A program made the position numbers and the translations under genes. Positions 1-9,738 of a DNA stretch of 64,000 nt are shown here, piece by piece. The DNA is taken from positions 14,378,442-14,442,441 of the forward strand of contig NC_064045.1 of the NCBI RefSeq assembly GCF_932526225.1, read 5' to 3'. Origin of the DNA: Nematostella vectensis. Its lineage: Eukaryota; Cnidaria; Anthozoa; Actiniaria; Edwardsiidae. The first letter of the stretch is position 1, and each line of letters opens with the position of its first letter. The notes under the pieces were generated by a model, which was given only the letters and a program-made list of their open reading frames with translations, was not told the DNA's origin and ran no database searches.

Positions 1-2
1 AT

Positions 3-479
3 GAGGCAGACAGAGAATCCAGGCATTTCCATTCACAAGATACCGAATGGATGCTTAACCGAGAAAATTTAGACATGGCATTGAGCAATCTAAATTTCAA
101 ACCAGAAATTGACTTATTTGCCTCTAGGCTTAATAAGCATTTTGATGCCTACTGTTCTTATCGACCAGACCCAGAGGCCTCTTTCATAAATGCCTTTACC
201 ATTTCATGGTCTGATGAGAAATTCTACTGCTTTCCACCTTTCAGTTGCATCTCAAAGGTTTTGCAGAAAATCATCCAAGACAAAGCGATGGGAGTGATGG
301 TTGTTCCGTTCTGGCCAAGCCAGACTTGGTACCCAATCCTGATGTCTCTGCTTGCTCGTCCTCTAGTGAAGCTGCCGCCATTCAAAGGTCTGCTGACCCT
401 GCCAGCCTTCCCGGAAACGGTTCACCCACAGCACAAGAAACTAACCCTTCTTATCTGTCTATTGTCCGGCAACAACTGA
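3..479 (+). CDS. DIRS reverse transcriptase/RNase H, C-terminal fragment
   Basis: The frame is open from base 3, cut by the window edge, and ends at a stop at 477-479. It begins with an ADRESR-like stretch, then EWML, then the block EIDLFASRLNKHF, a YRPDPEAS segment, FPPFS, and VVPFWPSQTWYP near its end. This order (A-D-x-E-S-R, D-L-F-A-S-R, Y-x-F/C-x-P-P-F, V-V-P-x-W-P-x-Q-x-W) is typical of the RNase H tail of DIRS and related reverse transcriptases, which degrade the RNA strand during cDNA synthesis. The polymerase motifs lie upstream, outside the window. The recombinase frame overlaps its 3' half in another phase, as is normal for DIRS elements. No frameshift is visible within the piece that can be seen. 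Confidence 0.85.
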   Translation, partial: EADRESRHFHSQDTEWMLNRENLDMALSNLNFKPEIDLFASRLNKHFDAYCSYRPDPEASFINAFTISWSDEKFYCFPPFSCISKVLQKIIQDKAMGVMVVPFWPSQTWYPILMSLLARPLVKLPPFKGLLTLPAFPETVHPQHKKLTLLICLLSGNN

Positions 480-1355
480 CTGGACTAGGATTTACAGAGC
501 GATCTGTGAAGATTATTACTTCAGCTTGGAGGGAAGGGACTACATCACAATATCAGACTACATGAACAAGGGTTGTCGTATAGCTCTGTCAATACAGCCC
601 GAAGCATGTTGTCCTCTATTCTGCAGCTTGATGCATCATCATCGGTGCCATTTGGACAGTTACCTATCGTTAAGACATTTATGAAGGGCATCTTTGAACT
701 TAAGCCTGCCCTCCCACGCTACGTATCTACTTGGGACTTGAGTGTTGTCCTAGACTGGTTTCGCAAGGGCGAAATTGTTACATCCCTTACTTTGAAGGAA
801 TTGACCTTGAAGCTTACATTTTTGCTAATTTTGTTGAGTGGACAGAGATGCCAGACGATCTCGTTGTTTTCTCTGGAAAATACGAAACTGTCTGACTCTA
901 GCTGTACCTTCACAGTAACCGAGAAGATTAAACAAACTCGGACAGGGCACCACATTGCTTCTATTGTTTTTCTGGCATACCCAAAAGATGAGAAACTATG
1001 CATAATGAAGTACTTAAAGGAATGCCTCCTACGAACTGAAAACCTACGTAATAATTGCAAGCAACTACTTTTATGTAATGCAAAGCCTCATGGCCCTGCA
1101 AGTACGGATACCATATCGAGGTGGTGCAAAGCAGTGCTCACTTCAGCAGGTGTTGATGTTTCTCAGTTCAAAGCTCATAGCACCAGAGCCGCATCCACAT
1201 CGTTCTTGGCAAACAGAGAGGTTAACATCCAAGATATCATGAAGTCGGCAGGCTGGTCTAGCGATAAGACTTTTCAGCGTTTTTATCACAAGCCTACAGA
1301 GCGCACCTTCAACTTTGGTAGCGCTATACTTTCCCTAGGAGGTCAACATAAGTAA
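245..1355 (+). pseudogene. DIRS tyrosine recombinase with internal deletion
   Basis: The recombinase is split over two frames. Bases 245-565 carry a low-complexity linker and the start of the core-binding domain (LGFTERSVKIITSAWREGTT), ending in a stop. From about 561 a second frame continues with HEQGLSYSSVNTARSML and runs to 1355. The catalytic part is complete. Counting from the codon at 573, R92 is in SGQRCQT, H202 and R205 in the AHSTRAAS box, W228 in AGWSS, and the nucleophile Y238 in RFYHK. About 30-40 residues of the core-binding domain appear to be missing at the frame change near 555-565, judged from the usual spacing in the family. A sequencing error alone would not remove that much, so this copy should not make an active enzyme. 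In DIRS elements this enzyme integrates circular cDNA. Confidence 0.85.
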
Positions 1356-1611
1356 ATAATGTGAAACATGCTACCACATTTTTATTGTTTATGGATCTAC
1401 AGCCTAGATGTTGTATAATGTACATCCCGCTTGTTGTTATAACCACTGTTTTATTGAAGTGAATTTTGCACAGACTGGTTGTGTTATTAATGTCCGGTAC
1501 TGTTGCATCATGGGTAACATCTGTTCCCGCATCTTATTTTTCAACGATGCCTCAATAACTGCTCTGAAATCTCGTACCAGTCCCTCACGACCTAGGCTGA
1601 TGACGAAATGG

Positions 1612-1887
1612 AATTGGAAATTAAACGAGACTTACCTGGAAGTCGAAGTTTGATTGTGATTCTATGAGTCATCAGCCGGGAGTGTAGGGAGTGGTACGCC
1701 CAACCTTGTTATGCCCCACCCTCTGGGTATTGGCTCTGTAGTTATTGAGGCGATTATTGTGCACTCTAAAACCTGATTGATGCTTGGCGCTACGCTCTCT
1801 CGTACCACTACCTACACTCCCGGCTGATGACTCATAGAATCACAATCAAACTTCGACTTCCAGGTAAGTCTCGTTTAATTTCCAATT
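1612..1887. repeat. 87-bp inverted repeat at DIRS 3' end
   Basis: Left arm 1612-1698 and right arm 1801-1887 are reverse complements over 87 bp with one mismatch that I can see, separated by a loop of about 100 bp. The arms include CATCAGCCGGGAGTGTAG and its complement. A shorter diverged relative (CTCGTACCAGTCCCTCACGA, 1572-1591) precedes the left arm. Inverted terminal repeats and internal complementary regions are expected in DIRS elements. A head-to-head join of two copies is an alternative. Confidence 0.85.
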
Positions 1888-1977
1888 ATATTTGACTTTT
1901 ATTACCGAAATTCCTATGTCGTTTGTTTTTTAAGCTGGGAGGGATGGTAGGGGGGGGGGGTGTTAAATAGAGGGGCG

Positions 1978-1983
1978 TTTATT
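1978..1983 (-). terminator. candidate poly(A) signal of the minus-strand dioxygenase
   Basis: AATAAA on the minus strand about 200 bp downstream of the stop codon at 2180. It is the first canonical hexamer I found there. Use is inferred. Confidence 0.4.
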
Positions 1984-2179
1984 ATAAACTTAAGGGGAAC
2001 CCTCTTTTCCTCTAACCCAGGCCCCCATTCGTTCTTAAACATGCAACAGGAAGCCCAAAATTTAAAAAAACAAAACCCTATTCCCAAATCATTTGAGACG
2101 CCTGCGAAGGCGGCTAGAATTGTTAACAAGCACAACTCTCTATCCCCCCCCCTAAAAGAAACTTTCTACAAACTTACAC

Positions 2180-4681
2180 CTAATCTTCAAATAAATTTGC
2201 CAGAATCTTTCTCTTTCCATTAAATCCCAGTCTACCATGCAGCGTCGTCAGGTTATCCACTAACAGCACGTCTTCTTGTCGCCACTGAAACCCAACAGTG
2301 CTGTTCCAGATGCATTCCCGGATGTGCTGAATCACTTCCGGTTCAATCTCACTTCCGTCACCATAAAAAGAGCCGAATACATAAGAAGTGTCTAGGTGGT
2401 CATCTCCCGGGAACATGGGGGATTCTCTGTAGCTGGAAATGTGTTTGCGATGCACGTGGTTGAACCAGGTTTTCTCCCCAGTGTCAGGGTGAGGAATAAA
2501 TGCAGGTAGAATATTCCAGTATGACAAGGACTTATCTTCCCATTTGTATGTGAACCCTTTCTTCTCGAGGAAACTCTCAACTATCTGTTGATAAAAATGT
2601 GAAAAATTAAGGAGCTGTTGCCGTTCATCAATTGACAGTTTAAGTTCCTGTCCCCAAACTTAATATTGAAACAATCAAACAAAGTAACAAAAACTACCAT
2701 TGCGGGCCTCAAAGTACTGGGAGGGCGGATATAGAGCAATTATCTGAAAACAGGGTTGGGGTGGGGGCACAACCACGCCCATCAGGTACTTTTAAAAACT
2801 AGATAGATGCCACTACCACCATAGACTGGCCTTTTATTTTTTTTTCTGTTGTAAAAAGAAACAGACACCATGCCATTAGCCACTTATCTCAGCAGATAGC
2901 TAGATCCCTGGTGGGGCGGTTCTTCTGCGCTTGGCCCCAATCAACCCCCCACCCCCACTCCCTGGCCACCACTGTATTGGTAGTAATTCCCTCCATACTC
3001 ACCTTTTTGTCTGTTGTGTTAAACCTTTTTTGCCATGAGGAATACTTAGAGCTTGCTTGATCTGGCACGCGGTGTTGATACCGAACCTGTTTCTCTTCAA
3101 GCTTCTTGATCACATCGGGATGAATATTTGGCACAAAGTCTGAACTCTTGCAGAGGACGGTGTAACCGCCACACCCTTCACCTGGCTCATCCACACAGTA
3201 GAACATCAACTGCAAAGAGGAAGGAAGTATGATTAGCACAGTGTAGTAACCCAGGAACCTGGGAGATTACTAAACGGGCGTGGAATTTTTAGGGTATTAG
3301 CACAGAATAATTGAAAGATAATACAGGGTGGTAAAGGGTATTTTCGTGAAACAAGATTTGGCCATTTTTCCCTGTCGAGAAATGTGAAATTATCCATTTT
3401 GTTGTCCGTGAAACGTGATTTAACGATTTAAGAGGCCATTTTTCGGTCTGTGAAACATGAAAAAGCCATTTTGCCCAGTCTGTGAAACGTGATCCATACC
3501 CCCTTCACCACCCTGATAATACATGGGCTAAAGAGAATATTTAAAGAGAAGTATTAGAACAGTGTACTTGAAAGATAACCCAGGGACTTGAGAGATTTCC
3601 TGGAATGGTTATCAATCACTCCTACAAGGGGTTATTTCGAGAAAACTTAAATCAACTTCAATCAGTTATTTAAATTAGCTGATTAAAATGGATGTTTTGT
3701 GTGACCATATGGTATTGCACAGGTTAAAATGGTGGCGCGATTGTCCATTTAACTTTTCCTTGTTTTTGCCTTATAATAATCCAGGTGTGTTCAATTAATA
3801 AAACAATAGTCAATACTTATTGACTCTAATCAATGAAATTAACTAATTCTATAGGCAATCATTAATCACCAATAGCAGAAAAAATTGTTAGGTCAATCAC
3901 TAACCCTTGATTTCTCAATTCTTATTTTCTGCATACTTAAAGTATGCAGAGATCAATATTCATCAAAACAATATAGTGCAATACAATAATTGATATAATT
4001 AATAATGACTGGCATGTGAGAATCCATTATTATTGATCTTCCGATCCAATCGACTGGGATAAATTAAGACCCCTCACTAGGCCCCCCCTTCTCAGAATAA
4101 ACAGCCACGCCCACCTTTCTAGGGTAGGTAGGTGAATAAGCAAGTTCATTATGCAGCTCAATGGTGTATGCTGAAGGGTCATCACTTGCTGTGTATATCT
4201 GTGACTGAGTGTTAACTATCTGCCGATTGCCAGCCCCCCCTGTGTACTCCATACTCTTGTATCCTAAGGCCAAAGAGAAATTGGCAAAATCTTGTACATC
4301 ATACAGAGTCAGGCCACGGAACAGCACAGCGCCATATTTAGGGAGATCTTCATCAATGACTTGTCTTGTGACTTTGGCGATCTCGTCAATACTGTACATG
4401 TCAGCGGATTTAGCCATTAATGCATGCGGGAAGTCCTCCCTGGGCTTAGCCAAGTATTTGGGAAAACCTCGACCGTGGGATCCTGGTAACCATTTCCGGC
4501 CTGCGATTTGGTCGTTACAAGTGGGTGAGATTTCCTTGACTGGGAGTTTGGTAAATAAAGTTTCTTTTGTGAGCAAATCTGGGTCAGTTGAGTACAGTAA
4601 CTGCTGGATTATTCCACAAGCAGTATGTCTGCCACAAAGTGTATTCTTCAAAAAGGTGTTAGATAGCAGCCGTGATGCCAT
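2180..4681 (-). CDS. TauD/TfdA-family 2-oxoglutarate dioxygenase, copy 1
   Basis: Three coding exons join without phase conflict: 4681-4115, 3209-3003 and 2584-2180, giving 392 residues. All introns are GT-AG in phase 0. The protein fits the TauD/TfdA (clavaminate synthase-like) fold: Fe(II) ligands H177-N-E179 in ELHNELAYSP, a distal H374 in TLHGRLGF, and a basic segment with R383 (GKRKIL) for 2-oxoglutarate. The family couples decarboxylation of 2-oxoglutarate to hydroxylation of a small molecule; the substrate cannot be read from sequence. The first 30 residues (MASRLLSNTFLKN...) are Arg/Ser-rich without acidic residues, suggesting a mitochondrial leader. A 3' splice site (CTTTTACAG) lies about 25 bp upstream of the ATG, so a non-coding first exon is likely. 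The copy at 9739-14276 is a clear paralogue in opposite orientation. Confidence 0.9.
3317..3522. mobile_element. hAT-like MITE with 8-bp target duplication
   Basis: A 190-bp element (3325-3514) starts AGGGTGGTAAAGGGTATT and ends in the imperfect reverse complement (CCCCCTTCACCACCCT). It is flanked by a perfect 8-bp direct repeat GATAATAC (3317-3324 and 3515-3522). The interior holds several copies of GTGAAACGTGATT-like sequence. It has no coding capacity. An 8-bp duplication points to a hAT-type transposase acting in trans. It lies in intron 1 of the minus-strand dioxygenase gene. Confidence 0.8.
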
Positions 4682-4970
4682 TATTGTTGCTTATTTAGTT
4701 TCAGCCCTGTAAAAGAAAAAAATCATCAAGCACACTATACTTGGAGCAACCTTTAAACCTTTATGCATTAAAAAAAATTATGTAGCAGGGTGTTCCGAAG
4801 TTTAGCCAATATACAGCACAAATACACTCTCTTTTTTTTATAAGAACGTCTTATTTTCAGATGAGGCTGGGCATTCCTTTTTTTTTGGGACATTTTAAGG
4901 CTGAATATGTTCTTAACGATGTTCTTAAATTTAAGTGTATATAAGAATATAATACCCAATGAATTGTTAA

Positions 4971-5133
4971 GCCCCGTGCAAACTGCGCCAGCACCTGCCA
5001 GCAAATTTTTGCTTGACTGACTATAAAACAAAGGAAATGTCAAAATGGGAAATGGACTTTCTGACATTTCCTTTGTCTTGTGGTCAGTCGAACAAGAATG
5101 GGCTGGCAGGTGCTTGCGCAGTTTGCACGGGGC
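4971..5133. mobile_element. foldback MITE
   Basis: The termini GCCCCGTGCAAACTGCGC (left) and its complement (right) pair, and similarity continues almost to the centre with some mismatches, so the 163-bp element can fold into one hairpin. The flanks are TTAA on the left and TTTA on the right, so the target duplication is unclear. A related terminus, GCTCCGTGCAAAC, occurs alone at about 27126, suggesting a dispersed family. It lies just upstream of dioxygenase copy 1. Confidence 0.75.
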
Positions 5134-8100
5134 TTTAGGAAGAGAAGTACACAATAATCAATAGCAATAAGGTTGTTACTATGAGCACTATTTTATCAAA
5201 GTCATGAAGCCTGAATTTTAGCTATCATTTTGTCAATTTCAAATATTTATCTTTCTCACAGAGGTGATTTTTTTTTTACAAAAAGGACCAAGATGGATAA
5301 GGAATGGCCCAGCTAAGAGGTAACCGGGAAAAATGCATGTAATACAAAATGCAGACTGGCATGTAAAAAATGTCTTTGTTAATACAAAGACATTAGATTT
5401 GATTGGCCGAGACACAGAATTCAAGCATAAGTTACAATTCAAACAAGATTTTACCTAATGTTTTTTATATTTTTTTTAGGGATTACTTTTTTTTGTAATA
5501 TGGATTATTAGAGAAAGTTTGTGTGGGAGACCTTGTTAAAATTAGAAGAGAAAAAAAAAGTATTGTCCCTGCTCCATTTGATTGGTTCGAAACAGAAAAT
5601 CGCCAATAAGATATATAGGGAGCACATTTTCCACATAATTTCCTCAAATTCAAACTATACTCTACATGTTCTTACCGGAATGTTTTGTATAAAGATCCTA
5701 TATGGGGAAAGCTTTTTGCCACAGAACAATGGGACCATCGTTCCTTCTTGCATGAATGATTACTTAAAAACACAAAAAAATTAAAGCCAAACTTACATGT
5801 TTAAAAGCCAGGCTTACATGTTTTAAATAAGGTGTATATAGTTACCTATCCTGATGATTTTGACAAAGATTTATGTTTTTTTTCCGTATGATACATCCAA
5901 ATGTATGCATATTTGCGTTGCGTTAGTTTGAAAATACCAACCACTTGCCCCGCCCCCTAACACACCATAACAGGTTACAATAACCAGCAAATCATGCTAA
6001 TACCCTCTCTTTTATTCAATTTGTGCATCTTTTAAATTGAACATTGTGCTTCAGCCGTCCTCAAAACGTAAATGATAGCATATATCCATCTTTCTGTGGA
6101 TACTCAAATATCTTTTTGTAATTATCGAGCGAATGACACAATTCTTACGCTATCGCTTTGAATTTCAATTTCTGTTCGTATTTAACTCAATTACAGCTCG
6201 GAATATAGAAACAAAAACTACTTTACGAGTCAATAAATTACAGTGACTTATTTTTCTAAGCCGTTACAAGACAATCAATATCGATAGATGTTTTATCTTG
6301 TTGTTTCTTGGAAGCTCTATTCAAATGGAAACGTTAGTCCTTTGTACTCTTCGTCACATACAACACGCAAATAGCCGGGAATTTTCGAACATGAATCAAT
6401 AATATATTAATATTTCGGCGAGACAGCTGTGTAGCCATCTAAAGATGTTCTGTAAAGTATGGTTTGGTTGAGAATCGCCGCAAGAATTTATATATAATTA
6501 AACTTGATTTGATAACCTGTTGGAGGAATAATGAAGGAAGCATTCTGGCATTCCCTACAATTCAAGCGTAGTCTTAGCTTGAGAGAAATCTACAGAGTCC
6601 TTTTTTTTGGCTTTAGACTTGTAGTTTAAGTTGTTATAAGCTACCATACCTTATACTTTGACCAGGTTTACATATTAAAAGGCGAAGGCAGACTTTCCTC
6701 GGTGGAGTGTTCCGAGTTCAGGCGAAGAGCAATCGGTGTTGACACCAAGCGTCGGTAACCGCGCCAAACACTAGCACTGTCACGCAACACTTGCCCACAA
6801 AGTGTCACGCAAAGCAAACGAGTGCACCGACCGGCTGAGGCTCAGACCGACTGAGGCCCAGAGATAAGCAATTTTACAGGAGGCTTATAATTTGTGACTG
6901 CTAGCGTGGCAGTGTTCTGGTTATAATTGCAAATTTGAGCCCGGGGGTGGGAGGAGCTTTCCCTTTTATAGCGGAACCTCGTGTTTAAAAAAGTCTTCCC
7001 TTCGTCGTCTTGGTGTGGCCACAGGCAGCCCAAGGCTACTGTCAGTGGTTTACAAAGGAATGTATGAGGGAATTTATATGATAGCGAAAAAATACTTTAT
7101 CGTGAAAAATAAAACTTTAGACCATGTAATATTGTGTTTTAATCTTCCTTTATTTCAATTTTGACGAAAGAATGTCAGTAAAGCGAGTTTGAAGCCCGCC
7201 ACAAAACACAATTCGTGTGGTGTGGCCGCTAGAATATGGGTGCTTACGAGAGTCCGCTTTCTCAGTTTGAGCTCAGGCGACATCAAGACAAACAACGAGC
7301 TCATTGTAGGCTAAGGGTTGAGAGATATATAGAGATTTATAGAACAGAGCGGTCCTTAGTGAGACTACTGAAAAGAGGTTCTTAAAGAAAAAGATGAAAT
7401 TTTTAACTATTTGCGCGCCGAAATTTTGATAAATCTGGATACAAAACGAACATTTTGATGTCATTTTTAGTGCTCTCCCCTTGTTTTACACCCCCCCCCC
7501 CCCCTCCCTGATAATTATTGCACAGTCCCTAACCTTTGGATAAAATGCTAGCCGTTCGAATAAGCTTTATGGAAACACCTTGTCAATTTATTCTTCTAAT
7601 GCACATATAGTACCGTAAGGGGCAAAGTTGGACAATTATGAACTGAATTTCTAGAATTTTGACGTCGCGAAAATGTAACAAAGGTTCTTCTCTTTTATTG
7701 ATGTAAATGATTACAGAATCCCCAGGAGGTCAATTACCAATGCAAATTGATGCATATTTTGAGCTCGTACGATGCGTGACGAAACACTAGGTTGCTGCAG
7801 CATGAAGTGACTCGTAAATACGTCAAGTAAGTTGAATTGAATTGTTAACCACCGCCCTAGCACAGTCTATTACCCGTGCAGATAGGCAACCATGGACAGC
7901 TGTTTCGTCCTTATTAGGACTCGTCAGCATGGCATAGCCGGTTTATGCCTCAGTTAAACTTCATCCACAATAAACTGCAGGGCGACTTCGACTCGAACGA
8001 AGTGCTTTAAGCCACAGCTTAGATGGTTGCCGAACTGCACGGGTAATAGACTCTGCTAGCGTCCCGTCTTGGCCCGGCTGATGCCAATGTGTGTATGCTA

Positions 8101-9738
8101 GTGTGCTTTTAAAGTCCACATTTTTTTTATAATAACGCGCGCTCTGATTGATTCGCTATTTCGGAATAATGAATAGTATTCGCAGCTAAAACTCGGAATA
8201 AAGGTTCTGTATTTCGTGGTGGTTAAAAGCATTGTGTGGAAAAAAATAGAATGGTTTTGGTACCCTCAATGTTCAGTGCGAGCAAAATCTTAAAAAAATT
8301 ACGAACATCAACAACTGCGAGAAGCCATGCCTCGTTTCGCGCGACCATTAAGGTAAAGAAAGTTGGAAATTCGATAAAATGATTACAGAAAAATGTGTTT
8401 TGTTCAGTCCCCGCCAAGTATATACTAAAACAATTATTCTCCTCAGGCTCAGCGAATAGAGGTGGATAGTCCCCTCGCCGCTTCGCCTTCGGCAAAGAAT
8501 TGTTAAGTAATATCTCGTCCTTTTTATTATGACCTGAAAAAATAGAAGCCGTCAGAAATCCGATATAAACAAGGGATCAAGGAACAGCTTTGGTATTTCG
8601 TAATAATGCTAGCAGTGACCTTTTAGAAACCTAATCCCCCCCCCCCCCCCCCCCCTAATTAGAGACCGAACCGAGCATCAGAACGAGTCCTAACACTTTA
8701 TATCCACCTCTTCCTTGATGTTTTTTTTTTTACCTTTAGGAAAACTCTTCAATTCACAACAAATTCGCCATGAATAAGTTATTGTTATGCAACTCCAATT
8801 TCATATAATTCCTTTTCCATTCTTATACGGTTACTGATAAAGAGTTTGAAGCTTTTTTTCCTTTTTGGAGTGTAGCGTCGCGCGGGCGTCGCGATGCCTG
8901 AGACAGTTTTTCGCCATTTTTTGCATTTTTGCGAAGGATTGGGTCGAGTTGATGAGCGAAAAGCAAGCTGGGAAGATTTTAGGGGAGGCAATTTAACATG
9001 TCTCGAACAATGCCAATGTTGATGTTGTGAGCCTACCTAACGAAGATGTTAAATGGCTTCCCCTAAATTGTCCCAGCATGCTGTTCGCATATCAGCTCGA
9101 CCCAATTCCCTCACAGCAATGTAAGACTGGTGAATATGGCACCTCGAGAGGAAGGCAAATAACTCCCCGGGGGAGGGGGGGAGGCTTTCTTTCAATGTCG
9201 ACCAGATAGGGATGGGGAGAGAGGGTTCTCCAAGGTAAAAGTAGGGATAATTGTCGGTAATACCCCCTAAAAACACCTGCGCACAGAAATTGCTTCCCGT
9301 GAAAAAAAAATCCAGAGGAACCATTTCTGAAAGGAAATTTGCGTTTTTATTGTATTTTATACAAAATATGTCGATATTGATGGACAACCCCGCTCGCATC
9401 GCGCGTGACAAAAGGAGTTTTTCTTTCCTAGGAAAGAAACGTTTTCGGCCTTTTTTTCTCATTTAACCCCTCTACTGGAGAAAACGAATATAACAGCTCG
9501 CATTTGTAAGATATCTTCGCCTCAAGTCGCTATAAATTATTATAGCAAAATTAACCCTTATCAATTTAATGAAGATGCTCATGAATCGTATATTATCAAG
9601 TATAAATAGTTTTGAGACTATACATCTCGTAGTCTGAAAAGGAAAAAGCAACAAAAAAAAACATAAAAAATTTTATCGCTTCAAACAAGGCTTATGTCAC
9701 AACATTGACTTTATTTCCAGGTTGAATGTGATGTAACA
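5134..9738. other. intergenic region between the head-to-head dioxygenases
   Basis: AT-rich sequence with no exon that I can support on either strand. It should hold the promoters and non-coding first exons of both dioxygenase genes, because each has a 3' splice site just before its ATG. A more GC-rich, CG-containing patch at about 6700-6850 is a possible promoter, but this is weak. Homopolymer C runs occur at about 7491-7504 and 8637-8655. The patch 9165-9240 shares AATGTCGACCAGATAGGGATG-like sequence with about 18388-18408 and may be a dispersed repeat. Confidence 0.5.
7855..8061. repeat. inverted-repeat (foldback) element
   Basis: The left end CAGTCTATTACCCGTGCAG and the right end CTGCACGGGTAATAGACT are complementary. 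Similarity continues inward through GGCAACCAT / ATGGTTGCC for about 45-50 bp with mismatches. The interior contains CTGTTTCGTCCTTATTAGGA, resembling the CTGTTTCGTGGTTGCC motif of the palindrome at 52856-53016. Probably a non-autonomous DNA transposon; no target duplication was identified. Confidence 0.6.

Larger units (their letters stand above)
1..1887 (+). mobile_element. DIRS-like retrotransposon, 3' part, degraded
   Basis: The first 1.9 kb reads as the distal part of a DIRS-type retrotransposon. The end of a reverse transcriptase/RNase H frame overlaps a tyrosine recombinase frame, followed by non-coding DNA and a long inverted repeat. Use of a tyrosine recombinase instead of a DDE integrase, overlapping frames and inverted rather than direct terminal repeats are known traits of the DIRS order. 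The 5' part lies outside the window. The recombinase carries an internal deletion, so this copy is very probably dead. Confidence 0.85.

Noticed and set aside
1408-1653. Small plus-strand frame after the DIRS recombinase
   Set aside because: No family resemblance, and it overlaps the inverted-repeat arm.
4209-4712. Plus-strand frame of 167 codons over dioxygenase exon 1
   Set aside because: Antisense shadow of a conserved coding exon.
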